Shown here in pieces: positions 11,171 to 22,630 of a DNA stretch of 64,000 nt. The notes under the pieces are model-generated. The model saw only the letters and a list, made by a program, of their open reading frames with translations. It ran no database searches and was not told the DNA's origin. The stretch comes from Buddleja alternifolia. Lineage: Eukaryota > Streptophyta > Magnoliopsida > Lamiales > Scrophulariaceae. The stretch covers positions 45,072,423 to 45,136,422 of the forward strand of contig CM033394.1 of assembly GCA_019426215.1 (NCBI GenBank). Reading direction: 5' to 3'. A program made the position numbers and the translations under genes. Numbering within the stretch: position 1 is the first letter of the stretch; the number at the start of each line of letters is the position of its first letter.

Positions 11171-12498
11171 TGACACGCTAGAAGCTAACGTGCTTGAATA
11201 GCAAGTGCACTAGTCGTGTGTAGTAATAAAAGTGGACTAAAAGTCTGGGTTGTCGAACCACGGAGATTTGAATTTTAGTTTATGATTTTATAACGAAAAA
11301 GAACAAATAAAGTAAAGGTAAAATGAAAGTAAAACACGTAAGATAAGAACGAAGACACACTAAGGATTGAAAACCAATTATAAAGGGAGACTAAAGCACA
11401 TGTTAGGTCCAAATTGCTCAATTATACTTATAAAGATTCTCGTTGAAGGGTTACGCTTATGTTGTTATGGTGAAAACTCCTAGGGTAAAGAATAACCGAT
11501 GTCTCGTGCTAAACTCCTATGATTGAATGATGGTTTCCTAAGTATATCTACCCGGAAATCTAATCACCAAACACGCATTAACGCACTAGATCTCACTTGA
11601 TTTAGATCGAACGACTTCACCCGGGAATCTTTACCTATGTCTAGGGCAATTCCTCAGTGGTTGCGGTGTGAATTTCTTGCACCCTAAGTCAATTTTCTCT
11701 CGAAATATTTACCTAGACATAAGATTCTAACATATGGTGATCAAGCATATGTCAAACAAGAAAAAACACAAATTCACACCACATAACAACATAAGAATTA
11801 CTTCAACAATCCTCTATTATAAGCATAAATTACAATTTGTCCTTACATGGCCCTAGTCTTACAAGCTTAGCTCATAGTTAATGGCATAAATGACATAGAT
11901 AGATTCATATACTTATTCATGGACAATAATGAAAAGAGAAAGCTATTAAAACTCCCTATGTTGAATTGATGATGGATCTTTACTTCAATCTTCAATCCCC
12001 AAGCTAACATTCCTTCTTGATCTCTTCCAATTGATGAGAAAGTGGCCCAAAAACCCAGAAAATCGCCTTGAATCCCCAGGAGTTCCCAACCCCCTCTCAT
12101 TGCTAAAATCTGGCTTTTATACACTAGGAAAATGGTTACGCCGGGGCCTAGGCGCGTCCTACATGGCGTATCTTTCTTGGGGGATAAGTCCGGCGGCGCC
12201 CAGGTGTGGCAACAACAGTGCTCGGACGCGGACAGGACGGCGCCTAGGCTCGGTCAACAGGATACTGAACTTGCTTGCTTCTTGTCCGGCGCCTGGGCGT
12301 GGTCATACTGGCGCCTGGGCGTGGTCAACAGGCTTGAACTTGTGTTGTGCATCATGTTTCGCCCTTTTCTTCGCGTTCTCTCGTTTATCGCCTGAAATCA
12401 CACCTCGATTAAACGCAAATGTGGCATGATTTAGGCAATAAATAAATTCAAAAACATCAGATCACGAGCTTAAAAACACGTAAGAACGCCTCTTATCA
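11171..12498. mobile_element. Nested solo LTR, 1.33 kb
   Basis: The unit begins TGACACGCTAGAAG and ends CTCTTATCA (TG..CA) and is flanked by the 5-bp direct repeat TGATC (11166-11170 and 12499-12503). No second LTR or internal region is attached, so it is a solo LTR left by recombination. It splits the protease-side sequence of the older retroelement. It contains a strongly GC-rich patch (about 12130-12340) with the 22-bp tandem unit built on GGCGCCTGGGCGTGGTCA (about 12288-12332). The open frames at 12031-12429 come from this patch. Orientation was not determined. Confidence 0.85.
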
Positions 12499-12638
12499 TG
12501 ATCCATGTCATGTTTCTTTTTAGGCTTCTTCAATGTGTTAGCATAACACTCTTTTGCTATCTTCGTGTCGCCAACAACTTTCTCTGTTCCTACGGGGGTT
12601 GAAAATTTTACTTTCACATGGAAGGTGAATATAACATC

Positions 12639-14409
12639 TTAGCGCAAGTTTAAGCTCGGCCTCCCCAAAATGGCGTTGTAGACAGAAGGGGCTTTGACCA
12701 CCAAGAACTTCAGCACCTTCATGGAGCGGGCTAGAAATGCACTTAGAGATATGGGTAGAGACACCTCTCCTAATGCTTCCTCCGTCTCACCCGCGAATCC
12801 AGTGAGGGGGTGTTTACGGCTTAAAGTTGTGTTGTCCACCCCTAGTTGGGTGAAAGCACTATAGAGGATGATGTCTGCTGAGCTCCCACCCAGAATCTAC
12901 TTCACCCAAAAGTTGGGGATGGTCATTGAGATCACTAAGGCATCATTCGGCAATGGGATGTTATTTTCTAGGTCTTGTAGTCCAAACTCTATGGTTTGCA
13001 TATTTGGTTTCTACTTGATTCACTCGCTCTTCTCGTGGGGAGCTGATGGCATGTTGAACAGTAGCCGCCTTCAGTGAAACTTTTCTTGAGTTAGTGAAGT
13101 CACCCCCTGCTGGGCCTCCCAAGATCACCCTTATTATTTCATTCACTGAGGAGTTGTCCATCTCTGAGTTTGCCCTTGGGGGGTTGCTTTTGACTCCATC
13201 TCTACCCCTCTGTCTCTTCAATTCTTGTGTATTCTTTAGCTCTGGCCAACAATTCCTCTATGGTTGATGGAGGCTTCCCAGTTATAGATTTCTTGAACAT
13301 ACTATTGCGTAATTTCCTCTGCATTATTTCTGATAGCAACTCATGGTTGACATGCGGTACTTCAGATATTGCGTTGGAGAAACGCTATACTTATTCCCTC
13401 AAAGATTCACCATCCTTTTTAACCGCAGTGAATAAGAAAGTTGATGTCTTGGGGTACTTCTTGTTTACAAAAAAGTGATTAAGAAAACGCTTGATCGGCT
13501 GCTCGAGGCTGGCGATGGTACCGGTGGGTAGTCGATTGAATTAGCTAAGTGCCTTTTGCAAAAAGGGAGGTTCGAAAAATCTTACAGTAGGCAGTGTCAC
13601 TGATGTTATACATATCAGCCATAGCATTGAACTTGTCAACATGTTCCCGTGAGTCTCCATCTCCCTCATACTCACTTAGATGGGGAAGTTTAAGCACTGG
13701 GGGCAAAGACTCTGCTAAGATTGCTGAGTAGTAGGGACTTTTCCTCAATGGAGCCACAGTTAGTGGCATCAGTTGCATGTCCTCATATTGCCCGTAGTTC
13801 TTCAGATTTCTATCATGGTGAGGTTCGCGTCTTCTCCGGCCTTCCTGCCTTGGCTAGGCCTTCTCGGGGGTTAATGACACTTGACCTCAACGTGGAGACC
13901 TGGGAGGCATTGGCCTTCTATCTCTGCCTTTCGGCGGTTTCTCAGGGGTTGAGACCACAATATTTTCTTCTTCTCTTGCAGCCCCATTTACCGTGGAGTT
14001 GGATTGCCTCGATCTAATCCTCCTGGGGGGTCAAGGACTCTTGACCTCGGCGGGGGGATTGGCCTGGCCCTCCTCGGTGAGAGCCACTCTTCTCTCGAGG
14101 CTCCGGCCCTCTGCGAGCAAATAGAAGGGGTGGATTTTGTAACCCCTGTTCGTGAGGATGAGGAGCCTCCGAAAGACTTCTCGCATGGGGAACTTGCCCC
14201 CCACTTGTTGCTGGACCAGGTGGTGCTGGTGAAGGATGTGCCAGGGCATATTGATGGTCCGCCCTCGCAGCTGTTCTCACGGAGACATCTTCTACTGGGT
14301 GCTTGGGCCTATCCTCAGGCATGGGATTAGGAAGTTCCTCGGCAGCAGCTGGCCAGTGTTGACTAGTCATTCTATCTACGATAGTACGAGCTTGTGACCT
14401 AGTTTGCAT
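12639..14409 (-). pseudogene. Broken gag-protease region of the Tat-like element
   Basis: Minus-strand pieces in shifting frames. 14409-14014 begins MQTRSQARTIVDR just inside the PBS. 13778-13545 contains SEYEGDGDSREHVDKF, a gag-core motif of Ty3/gypsy elements (compare EYEGxGDPxxHL). 13221-12961 contains IIRVILGGPAGGD, a motif seen between gag and protease in Tat elements. 12839-12639 contains PLTGFAGE and APSVYNAILGRPSLN, the aspartic-protease flank. Several frameshifts or stops separate the pieces. The downstream continuation is interrupted by the solo LTR and resumes (KECYANTLKK near 12530) without any polymerase. It is non-functional as a polyprotein. Confidence 0.8.
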
Positions 14410-14430
14410 ACTCAGCGGCTGGAGCGCTTT

Positions 14431-14447
14431 TCCCACAGACGGCGCCA
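14431..14447 (-). promoter_or_regulatory. Primer binding site of the Tat-like element
   Basis: The minus strand reads TGGCGCCGTCTGTGGGA, six bases inside the end of the 5' LTR. TGGCGCCGTC matches the start of the PBS type used by many plant gypsy elements (complementary to a tRNA 3' end, tRNA-Asp-like). It fixes the element orientation as minus. Confidence 0.75.
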
Positions 14448-14453
14448 ATCTAC

Positions 14454-14924
14454 TGATGGTAAAAATCATCAGACAGTGATTGTCACTTGAGGGACCACGC
14501 GGAGTAAGGAAACCAATCCAACTTACGACAAATTAGGTTAAGGGTTGGTTAAGTTATAGACTGCATTCGGTTACTTTGAGCTGCCTACGTACCCAAGGCA
14601 TGTGGAATCAAGTTAGTTCGTATTTCTTTTGTGGGGTTCGTATTTTTACTGGGGAGGGCAGATAATGACCCTTTCTCAGCTCTTCTAAGGTATTTATAGG
14701 GAGCTGGTAATGGGCTATGGGCTTAGCTCTATCAGCAGCCCATCAGACTTAATAATATAATCCTTAGACTAATAAACTAGCTCGGGTACTCTTAAAGGGT
14801 CGTCAGCCCTTTTGGGCTTGACTAGTATGTTACCCGTGAATTTTAACCCACGGGTGGTGCATTGGCCTGAGCCGGGGTTATGTTTTATTACTATAATGTC
14901 TTTAGATATTTTTGGTGCACATCA
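14454..14924 (-). repeat. 5' LTR of the Tat-like element
   Basis: Begins TGATGGTAAAAATC and ends GGTGCACATCA on the plus strand, and is followed by the target duplication AATAT (14925-14929). It carries the hairpin counterpart (14832-14838 with 14849-14855) of the one in the other LTR. Confidence 0.9.
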
Positions 14925-14929
14925 AATAT

Positions 14930-15750
14930 TATCTCATGGGAGGATGCATTGATGACTTCAAGAGACAGATGGGGCTACAATGATGATGAGAGGATGCTCG
15001 AGCCGAGCCGGGCCGGGGCCGTATATCTTGCAATTAGATAACTGAACTACTAAAACTTTCAAGTAATTTATTTTTGTGTAAGAGAATAGTAGTTAGAAGG
15101 GATTTTGACTAAATACATAATTTTCGAATCAGATTAGATATGTATCTCCTTAAAAAAAAATTAGATATGTAGCGTATCTTATTTAATTGCTCAATTTTAG
15201 GGTTTAAATATAGATTGATAAACATATGAGAATCAGATTAAATGTCCTATATGCTCTCAAATAATAAAAAATTAAAATAAAAGTTAACTTTTTTAATTTC
15301 AATTAGCTTCAATTAGCTTAAAATTAAAAAATTTACTACCGTATTAAATTAAGAACATAGATTAGAGTAGTGTTCAATTAGAATTTTGTATTTGTTTTTA
15401 GATTTCTATCAAACTAATAAACTTCTCATTAACAAAATAAATTCATAAATCACAATTTTATCTTCTTATTATAAAATATGGAATATTAATGAGCTACAAA
15501 CAAATAGATCAAGTGATTATGATTTTTTTTTCTTTTTTTGTATAAAATAGTTTCGTATATTTTATTTTTTAATTTCAAGTGGTTTTCTATAGGTTACATC
15601 ATTTTGTAGAATTTCTTGTAGCAAGCTAAATTAAAAAAAAAAAAATTGGATACCTTTTCTCGATCTTTTCACTTTTGAAATGAAGTTAAGAAACAAAATT
15701 TTTATTAAAAATATACTAAATTAGAATTGAGTATTCTGTGTAAAAAAATA
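14930..15750. other. AT-rich intergenic stretch
   Basis: Apart from a short GC-rich word run near 15001-15020 (GAGCCGAGCCGGGCCGG), only AT-rich sequence with homopolymers is seen. No gene or repeat structure is supported. Confidence 0.55.
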
Positions 15751-16143
15751 AGAAAAATTGCTAAACTCCCCTCTAAAATAAATTTTTAGATCCAAAAAAC
15801 TCATGAAAGTATTTTTCAATCTCAAAAACTCATGTTACAAACTTTCTAACAATACATTTTCAAAATTTTTACAAAGCTTAAAAGCTCTGAAAATTTACGG
15901 TTAAATATCAATTAGTATGATTATCAATATAAAAGTTCTAAATAATTAAATTTCTACATGAAACTATAATTGGTTAATTTATAATTAGAAGGCTAAGGGT
16001 GACTAAGTCCACAAATTTATTAACCTTAAGTTTTGGGGTTTTGGAATGAAAAGATGGTGGAATGGGTAGTTCCGATAGAAAAATAATTTTAAGAGTTTTT
16101 TTAATACAAAAAATTATTTTAGGGGATTTTTAATAATTTTTCC
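15751..16143. mobile_element. Candidate MITE with AG(G)AAAAATT ends
   Basis: The left end AGAAAAATTGCTAAACTCCC and the reverse complement of the right end (AGGAAAAATTATTAAAAATC) are imperfect inverted repeats that both run on into CCCCT(C)TAAAATAA. No target duplication was confirmed. Noncoding. Confidence 0.5.
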
Positions 16144-16807
16144 TAAAAGTAATAAAAATAACTAATGGGTAGATTTTTTTTTTATCAAAATAAAATTTAT
16201 ATTTTCAAGAAATTCTTTCATTTATGACTGAAATAATGATCAACTCCAGAAATATTTATCAATAACTGAGAAAAAAACTCATACATAGTGATCTTTTAGG
16301 TTTTATTACCCGAAAGGTCAAATTTATTTGCCTCTCTATATATTCATAATAGCCTATATATTATATAAATTATATATACATTCATAATAGCCAACATATT
16401 ATAAATTTTTTATATTAACAATCAAAAACATAGCGTGGATTTAGCCCAGTACCCGGCCCAATCTTGAGAAGCCCAACATGCCCCAGTCTGGAAAAGCCTG
16501 TCACGATTCATTACATCTCACAAGTGTCAGTTGGACCTGCTGGGCGGAACATGAGTGATACTTGGTAGCTCCGCGAGTCCAATTCCTGAAGCCTATAAAA
16601 TATTAATAAATTTTGGTATACCCTACACATATTTTAACACTGTATGTGATAGATATTTCTCGAGAGTTAAACTTTCCAAAGCCACCAAGTATCACCCGGC
16701 CGAACATGGTTCTCGTCCGGCCCAGTTGACACCTGGCTGCCAAGGAAATTAAAGTGTCAAATATTCACGAATCTTTTGCTTCTCACATGTGATCATTTGT
16801 CAATACA

Positions 16808-16930
16808 AGTTGATTTAGTTGGTAAGGACAGATCACTTCCCTTCAGAAGGTCGTGTGCGCGATTCTTTCTGCCAACATGAGAGCTGTGTTGGTGAGTAAT
16901 CTGTAAATACCTTTGTAAGTGATTTATAAT
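16808..16930 (+). mobile_element. tRNA-derived SINE head
   Basis: An A-box-like TTTAGTTGGTAAGGACAG (from 16814) is followed about 40 bp later by a B-box-like GTGTGCGCGATTC (16852-16864), the spacing of an internal pol III promoter. The region does not fold as a functional tRNA and no intact tail or target duplication was found. Confidence 0.55.
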
Positions 16931-17172
16931 TCCGGAAGCATGTCTTGACCCTAGTAGCTGACCGAACTCGACTCCATCTATACTTTTGTTAAAAAAGTAA
17001 AAAAATGGGTGATCATGTGAGTTGTCTCCATCGTTTGAGATGAAGATTGGGGTATGCTTTCTCAGATTCCACTGATGTTAGTACCATCCATTTGAAATTG
17101 GCAGAAGTATTCATTTTGCAGATGTTCATTGCCTTTATTTGCATGTATAAACTAATGATTGTACTGTGGGTC

Positions 17173-17264
17173 TATGATATGAGTAGATAGCTCTAAACAC
17201 ATGGTTAAAAGAAAATTATATGATATGAGTAGATAGCTCTAAACACATGGTTAAAAGAAAATTA
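17173..17264. repeat. 46-bp tandem duplication
   Basis: 17173-17218 is repeated exactly at 17219-17264 (each begins TATGATATGAGTAGATAGCT). Perfect identity suggests a recent event. Confidence 0.95.
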
Positions 17265-17419
17265 TACCAACACCAGGAATTACACAAACTTATTCTTTTA
17301 TAATTGAAATTACAAATATCTAAATCACTATAATTGAAAATTATATAGCGCTCTGAGATCAGTTTTTTTATGACGTCATCATATGAATTTTCAAAAATGT
17401 TCTTGTCCAAATGTCATTT

Positions 17420-18214
17420 AGGTAAAATTACACCAACCTTCCCTTTTATTTTTAAAATTACACAAATCTCCCTTATTATGATGCACTTTTAACAATTACC
17501 CCCTATTTGTTAATTATTTTTTTTAATTTAACTCCCTAAAAATCTTACAATTAGCCCCATATAGGGGGTATTGATAATTTCAAAAACAAGAGGGATTTTT
17601 TGGTAATTACACATGATAAGAGGGGCTACGACTATAACAAAAATATTATTTCAGCTTTTTTTTAGAGCATCTCCAACTTATAAACAAAAAAATTGTGCAA
17701 TTTTTGCAGGATTTTAGTATTTTACAGTAAATTTACTCCAATCCATAATTCTATTTTTAATATAAAAAACAATATTCTCTAAAATATTCCCTTTTACACC
17801 TATTTTTATATTATTATCCATATTTCAACAAACAAAAAAAAGATGGGCTCACACCAAATTTTGTGCAAATAAACAATTGTACGCCACATATGGCGTGCTA
17901 CTGTTCATTTGTACCAAATTTGGTGCAAATAATAGCGTGGACCAAATTTGGTGTAAATAATATAGTGGGTTGGAGAGCCCAACATGCGCTAAAATGGTCA
18001 TCTCCAACCCAAAATGGCGTGGGTTGGAGATAGTTTTAATAATTTAAGTGAATGGTAAAAGTGTCAGTTAGTATTATTGGACCATTGACAGGGGGTTCCG
18101 GGGGGTAAATATATTTTTCTATTATATTATTTTAGGTATTTATAATTTTAATTATATGAAGATAAATTTGTGTAACTAGTTATTATAACAGTGAGAATTG
18201 GTGTAATTTTCCCT
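17420..18214. mobile_element. MITE of the AGGNAAAATTACAC family, copy 2, carrying a nested MITE
   Basis: Ends AGGTAAAATTACACC / GGTGTAATTTTCCCT, with AAATGTCA nearby on both sides (17409-17416 and 18220-18227). Internally it shares GGTAATTACACAT and GGGGTATTG words with copy 1. A second element (17665-18030) with GAGCATCTCCAAC ends sits inside it. Confidence 0.6.
17665..18030. mobile_element. Nested GAGCATCTCCAAC-type MITE
   Basis: The left end GAGCATCTCCAAC and the right end GTTGGAGA are inverted. An extra hairpin CTCCAACCC / GGGTTGGAG lies at 18002-18029. Repeats of ACCAAATTTGGTG(C/T)AAATAAT are found inside. GAGCATCTCCAA ends are common in plant MITEs. Confidence 0.6.
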
Positions 18215-18541
18215 AAAAGAAATGTCAAACTCTAAATTGTTAAGAAAGGTGGAAAGTTGGTCCTGCTGATATTTCGAACGATTTTGGCGAGGTGATTCCA
18301 CCGTCATGTGTATGGGCCCACATGCATGACCCATACATTAAAGAGAGGGATCTATTATGATTCGCTGGTCCAAAAAGCCCCTGATAATTGTTGGGGGGCT
18401 TCCGGGACTTGACCCGGTTGATTTCTACCCTCATGTGGTGGTGCCACAAACACTACCATAAACTAGAAGGTGAGATATACTGTGATTCGCTGGTCCAATT
18501 CCAAATCGGAAAATTTTCTGTGTTTTTATTATTATTTGTTT

Positions 18542-18575
18542 GGGGGGGAGGGGGGAGGGGGGAGGGGGGGGGGGG
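18542..18575 (+). repeat. G-rich tract with quadruplex potential
   Basis: Successive runs of G (at least four runs of six or more) separated by single A residues: G7AG6AG6AG12. It lies in intergenic sequence. Confidence 0.85.
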
Positions 18576-18784
18576 TTGTTAAGGACTTGCTAGTTTGGAC
18601 TGATCTCAGCCCCATGTGTATGAACCCACAAACGGATTCAAATATCAAATGTTGGGATTTATGGGGACTCGTTAATCTAAGGGGGCACAGAGTATGACAT
18701 GGAGGGTTTATCAGCAAATTTTGTCAAATCGTATCCGATGTTTGGATTGTTGGACCGAAACCCATGTTTTGTTTGTAGGATGCA

Positions 18785-18921
18785 CGGTACCCGAATCAAC
18801 CATTTAATAGATGATTTATGTTTTAAGTGTTGGCTGTGATTGTGGAATCTATAATCCGATCCACCATCTAATAGACGAATTAGCTATTAAGTCTTAAGTG
18901 TTGGTTGTGATTGTGGAATCT
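18785..18921. repeat. Diverged ~70-bp tandem repeat
   Basis: Two copies share CCATCTAATAGACGA / CCATTTAATAGATGA and TTAAGTGTTGG(C/T)TGTGATTG followed by TGGAATCT. Confidence 0.7.
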
Positions 18922-19025
18922 TGGTAACTAAGATTGATATCAATTTCTCTATCCTACAAACCAAGAAAATAAAGGAAATGCTGCACACACTTGGTAGTTC
19001 AATCGCATAGTACATATTAATCTTA

Positions 19026-19253
19026 AGGATAATTACACAAACGCCCTCTCACTTTAAGCCTAATTACAAAAATTCCCCCCGATTTTTGGTAAATTGCCAT
19101 AACTTTCCACGTCAGTAAAAGTAGATTAAATTTTCATCTTTTGTCAATATAAATATATTACAATTTTCACCTGACCCATGTTGGTAATTTTCAAAATTTT
19201 AGAAAGTTTTTGGTAATTACATAATAAGTGAGGGTGCGAATGTAATTATCCCT
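19026..19253. mobile_element. MITE of the AGGNAAAATTACAC family, copy 3
   Basis: Ends AGGATAATTACA / TGTAATTATCCCT. Flanks TTAATCTTA (19017-19025) and TAAATCTTA (19254-19262) match at eight of nine bases. A 9-bp target duplication would point to a Mutator-type transposase. Noncoding. Confidence 0.65.
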
Positions 19254-19262
19254 TAAATCTTA

Positions 19263-20585
19263 TAATTCATTTCTACAAACAAATCGAGTCCTAACATAAT
19301 TCACGTGTTCTATAGATTGAAATTATATGGTATAGTAGTTCACTTCATGATTCCTTTTCATGTCATTTTCAAATATATCATTACTTCTATACTACTTTCT
19401 ATCAGTCAAATCATTGCTAGTACTACAAGTTTGGTTAAAATCTCCATTAGATTTGTTGACGTCCGACGAGTTAGTGCCCATTACATCATACATTTGTGTT
19501 GGGATATGTGAATTTTATTATCCCAATACAAATGTGTGGTGTAATGGGCATCGGCTCCATTACACCGGGTCTATCATAGAATCACCCCATTTTCTTGAGG
19601 CTAAATAGTGGACAATTTCACATATATTGAGAAGTGTTCTGAGTGTGATCGAATATACTTATCAAAAGTTCGTTCAAAAACTTAATTTGAATAAATGAAA
19701 CATGATTTAATTGCATTTTAGGGTCTAATGATATAATGAATGGATACAGACATGGCACGACTTACGAAAATTCTTAAAAAGTGAAGGAACGATGTGGTTC
19801 CTCCATTGTTGTCCAAAACACACACATATTTATAAACTAGAATATGTAAAGTAGACTTTTTAATTAAATTTCAATATAACTTGTTAGTCGAATAAACTGT
19901 GAAAATGTTTGTTCATCATAAAATTTGTATTTTCTTGCGAAGTTTTACATGTGTAAAAGAATTAAATTTTTTATCAACAAGAAGTTAATGACAAATTCAA
20001 AATAAGAACATAATCATAAACTAAATATATAAAATCCATATTTTCAATCCAATACATGACATAAAAACAAATATTTTGTTGTTCGAATCTGCATCATAAA
20101 CAAGTGAATTAGTTATCAAGTGACATATAAATAAAGCATGAGTGTGTTCACTTATGTTAAGAATTAGATTAGGAATTTTAATTTTCTATTTTACAATTTA
20201 ACCCTCATACTTCTTTGCCTCTCGGAAAAGTCCCGCCTTGTCCTCGTGCGTATTAGACACACCCCGGGCATGTCGGTGTCGGACTTCTTTTTCATTTTAT
20301 AGGGACACAGATTTTCAGTATAAGACACATATCTAAGATGTGTCAGAGGGATGTCGTACTCGAGATGTGTCCGACATAAGACTTGACGATTTTTCAAAGT
20401 ATTCGTGCTTTATTATAGTTCCAACGTGCCATATCATTTGGCCTGAGCATTCTTTCCCCCGAGATAATTAAAGAAATTTTAGTGCACATTGCACAGTGGA
20501 GAATTAAAGTCGTGTTCACCTACTCTCCATTTAAATAATAATGCAAAAAGGAAAATAGTATACTCGAGCATGTTAGGTTACATTT
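19263..20585. other. Intergenic, no supported gene
   Basis: AT-rich sequence. A 20190-20400 patch with TGTCGG(T/A)GTC and GTGTCCGACATAAG words is compositionally different and may be a transposon scrap, but no ends could be defined. Confidence 0.45.
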
Positions 20586-20589
20586 GTAC

Positions 20590-20620
20590 CCTTTTTTTTT
20601 TTTTTTTGTGTGTGTGTGTG
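20590..20620. repeat. Poly(T) and (GT)n run
   Basis: About sixteen T residues followed by (GT)6. Confidence 0.85.
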
Positions 20621-21149
20621 GTTTCTGAATAATTGTACCATGTTTTCCAATATTTTGAGGATCTTCTGTGTGCAGGCGCAAAGCTCTATAGTCGTACTAG
20701 TTTTGAAATTATGGTTTGTCATTGGACCACCTGAATACACTTTTAATTGGAATATTGGTCCTTTTAAGTTCTTGTTTTTCTACTTTTACATAATATCATG
20801 TTTAGTGGTTATCCATGTTGACTGTTGAATTCTTGCAACTAGCATTAGGAGTTAGATGTAGGGTTTATTTTTGAGAAATGAACACGAAGAACAAAGGTAT
20901 GACAAATATTTGTTTTCCCCACCTCTTTGTTCGACTAAAGTATGGAACCCAGGATTTTCAGTTCGGGACGAATACAAAAAAGAGAGGGTAATTTTTGAAA
21001 ATTTCGAACTTGGAGGACGGGCAGGCGGGGTGTGTGTGTGTGAAAAGTTTGTAGGGCTAAAAAATTCTTTCTCAAAGTTAGGGAGGCGGGGGGTGCCAGT
21101 GCCTCTAGCCCCTGATTCCGTCCTTACATAATTATTTCATATTCTATAT

Positions 21150-21429
21150 ATTTTTAACATTATTTCTCCTCTTTGTTTCATATTCTTTCATGTCAAGAAA
21201 TAATGTGAATTGCGTCCTGCCTAGGAGGCTTTGCAAATCATTTGGTTTCTTTATTGTTTGTTCTTGCCCCGCCATCTCCATCTTTTCCCCACACTTCCCT
21301 TGTTGGGCTTGTTTCTCTTGTAATTGTAATAATCTTGTATTCTTCGTCAAAGGACTCTCTGATGTAATCATTTTAGGGCTTCGGCTCGTTTTTTAATACA
21401 TAAATATTAATTTATCAAAAAAAAAAAGA
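21150..21429 (+). mobile_element. Probable LINE 3' end with poly(A) tail
   Basis: Pyrimidine-rich sequence ending TTTTAGGGCTTCGGCTCG, TTTTTTAATA, then TTAATTTATC and an A run (21417-21428) resembles the 3' untranslated end of plant L1-type elements. No reverse transcriptase sequence lies upstream, so this would be a 5'-truncated copy. Judged by resemblance only. Confidence 0.4.
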
Positions 21430-22118
21430 AGAAATCTCCATAATAACAAAATGCTTCGAATTTTTGAAAAATTTGAATAAAAACTATCATATTTCCATAG
21501 GACATTCAAGTCCTATACGTATTTTTAATAAATTGCGATGTGAAAATGTTCTTCTTTTTATTAATCGAGCATTTTATTCCAAATTTTTTCTGATTTTGAC
21601 ATGGTTAGAATATTTGAAGATAATTTATTATACTAATTTATTTTTCTATTTTCTTCATTATACATGTATCAATTTACTTGATAGTTTAATTTATATTGAC
21701 AAATTCACATATAAATTCATCGCATTCATGAAAAAAATGAGTATTTTCTTATCGAGATATTTTTGTAATAATACGAACCTTTGTAGCAAATTTTATTATG
21801 TAAACGGATTTTATTGCATCTTTTCAAGCCCCCTAATAATTCACGAAGTATGAATATTAAGACTTGGCGGGTTACACCCAGGTTCAAATTTTGTTACTAT
21901 CTTAATCTTTCTTATCTCTCACAATCTCTAAGACATTTTTCACAATTTATGCAAAAAAAACTTGTTAAAATCTTTTAATTAATTAATTTGAATTTATTAA
22001 AAAAATTTCATAATAGTTCTTAATTATGGAACTAATTTTCCAGAAAGACTAGGCAAACTTATCTTAAATCTCGCTCTTAAGACATCTTTGTAATATATTT
22101 TAGGTATAGTTATAATCT

Positions 22119-22306
22119 TGAATAACCAAAAAACAAAAAAGCTATTTAATTATGTTGGTTTAAGCCAATGCATATCTTATGTTTTTTATGACTCTTTTCA
22201 AAAGAGGTAAGTTGAATAACCAAAAAACAAAAAAGCTATTTAATTAGGTTGTTTTAAGCCAATGCATATCTTATGTTTTTTATGACTCTTTTCAAAAGAG
22301 GTAAGG
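22119..22306. repeat. 94-bp tandem duplication
   Basis: 22119-22212 and 22213-22306 are nearly identical (both begin TGAATAACCAAAAAACAAAA) with two or three substitutions, for example ATTATGTTGG against ATTAGGTTGT. Confidence 0.95.
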
Positions 22307-22630
22307 TCCGGTGAATCTAAACAAATTATTATTAATTAAGAATTAAAAACGTTTGTTATGTACCAATTCGTTCCGCTTTCTGAATTAATGTTTCATTTTA
22401 AATTGTACTTTTTATATGCACACTTTCCACATAAAATCTTTTTACCATCGACACAAATTATGCATGGAGTACATGCTGGAAATAATAGGGTAGTGAGTAT
22501 CTGAGATACAAAATATTATTAGATAATATTAATTTGCGTAACGAGTAGAAATGTTTAGCACTTCGAATTTCTCAAAACGGATTTCAAACGAATGAGAAAT
22601 TATGTGTTACAGTAGGTTGTTTGAACTATA

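Larger units (their letters stand above)
6415..14924 (-). mobile_element. Non-autonomous Ty3/gypsy-type LTR retrotransposon (Tat-like)
   Basis: A complete 8.5-kb element is bounded by TG..CA LTRs and by the 5-bp target duplication AATAT (6410-6414 and 14925-14929). Reading on the minus strand: 5' LTR 14924-14454, tRNA-primed PBS, gag start at 14409, broken gag and protease down to 12639, a nested solo LTR, a 3-4 kb region of minisatellites (about 10000-7100), PPT, and 3' LTR 6886-6415. No reverse transcriptase, RNase H or integrase motif was found in any frame, so it must have moved in trans. The tandem-repeat-rich 3' region is a known habit of the plant Tat lineage. The LTRs differ at about ten of the first 110 aligned bases, so it is not young. 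Confidence 0.85.

Noticed and set aside
12031..12429. Two overlapping GC-rich ORFs of 132 and 87 codons
   Set aside because: They lie in the GC-rich repeat patch of a solo LTR and show no family motif.
14004..14330. Plus-strand 108-codon frame
   Set aside because: Antisense shadow of the gag N-terminus, which is on the minus strand and starts just after the PBS.
20190..20400. Patch with TGTCGGTGTC/GTGTCCGACAT words, possibly a transposon or SINE piece
   Set aside because: No terminal repeats, target duplication or promoter boxes could be defined.
21464..21853. 129-codon plus-strand frame
   Set aside because: Very AT-rich, dominated by Phe, Tyr, Ile, Leu, Asn and Lys, with no motif and no plausible exon partner. 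Likely chance in AT-rich DNA.
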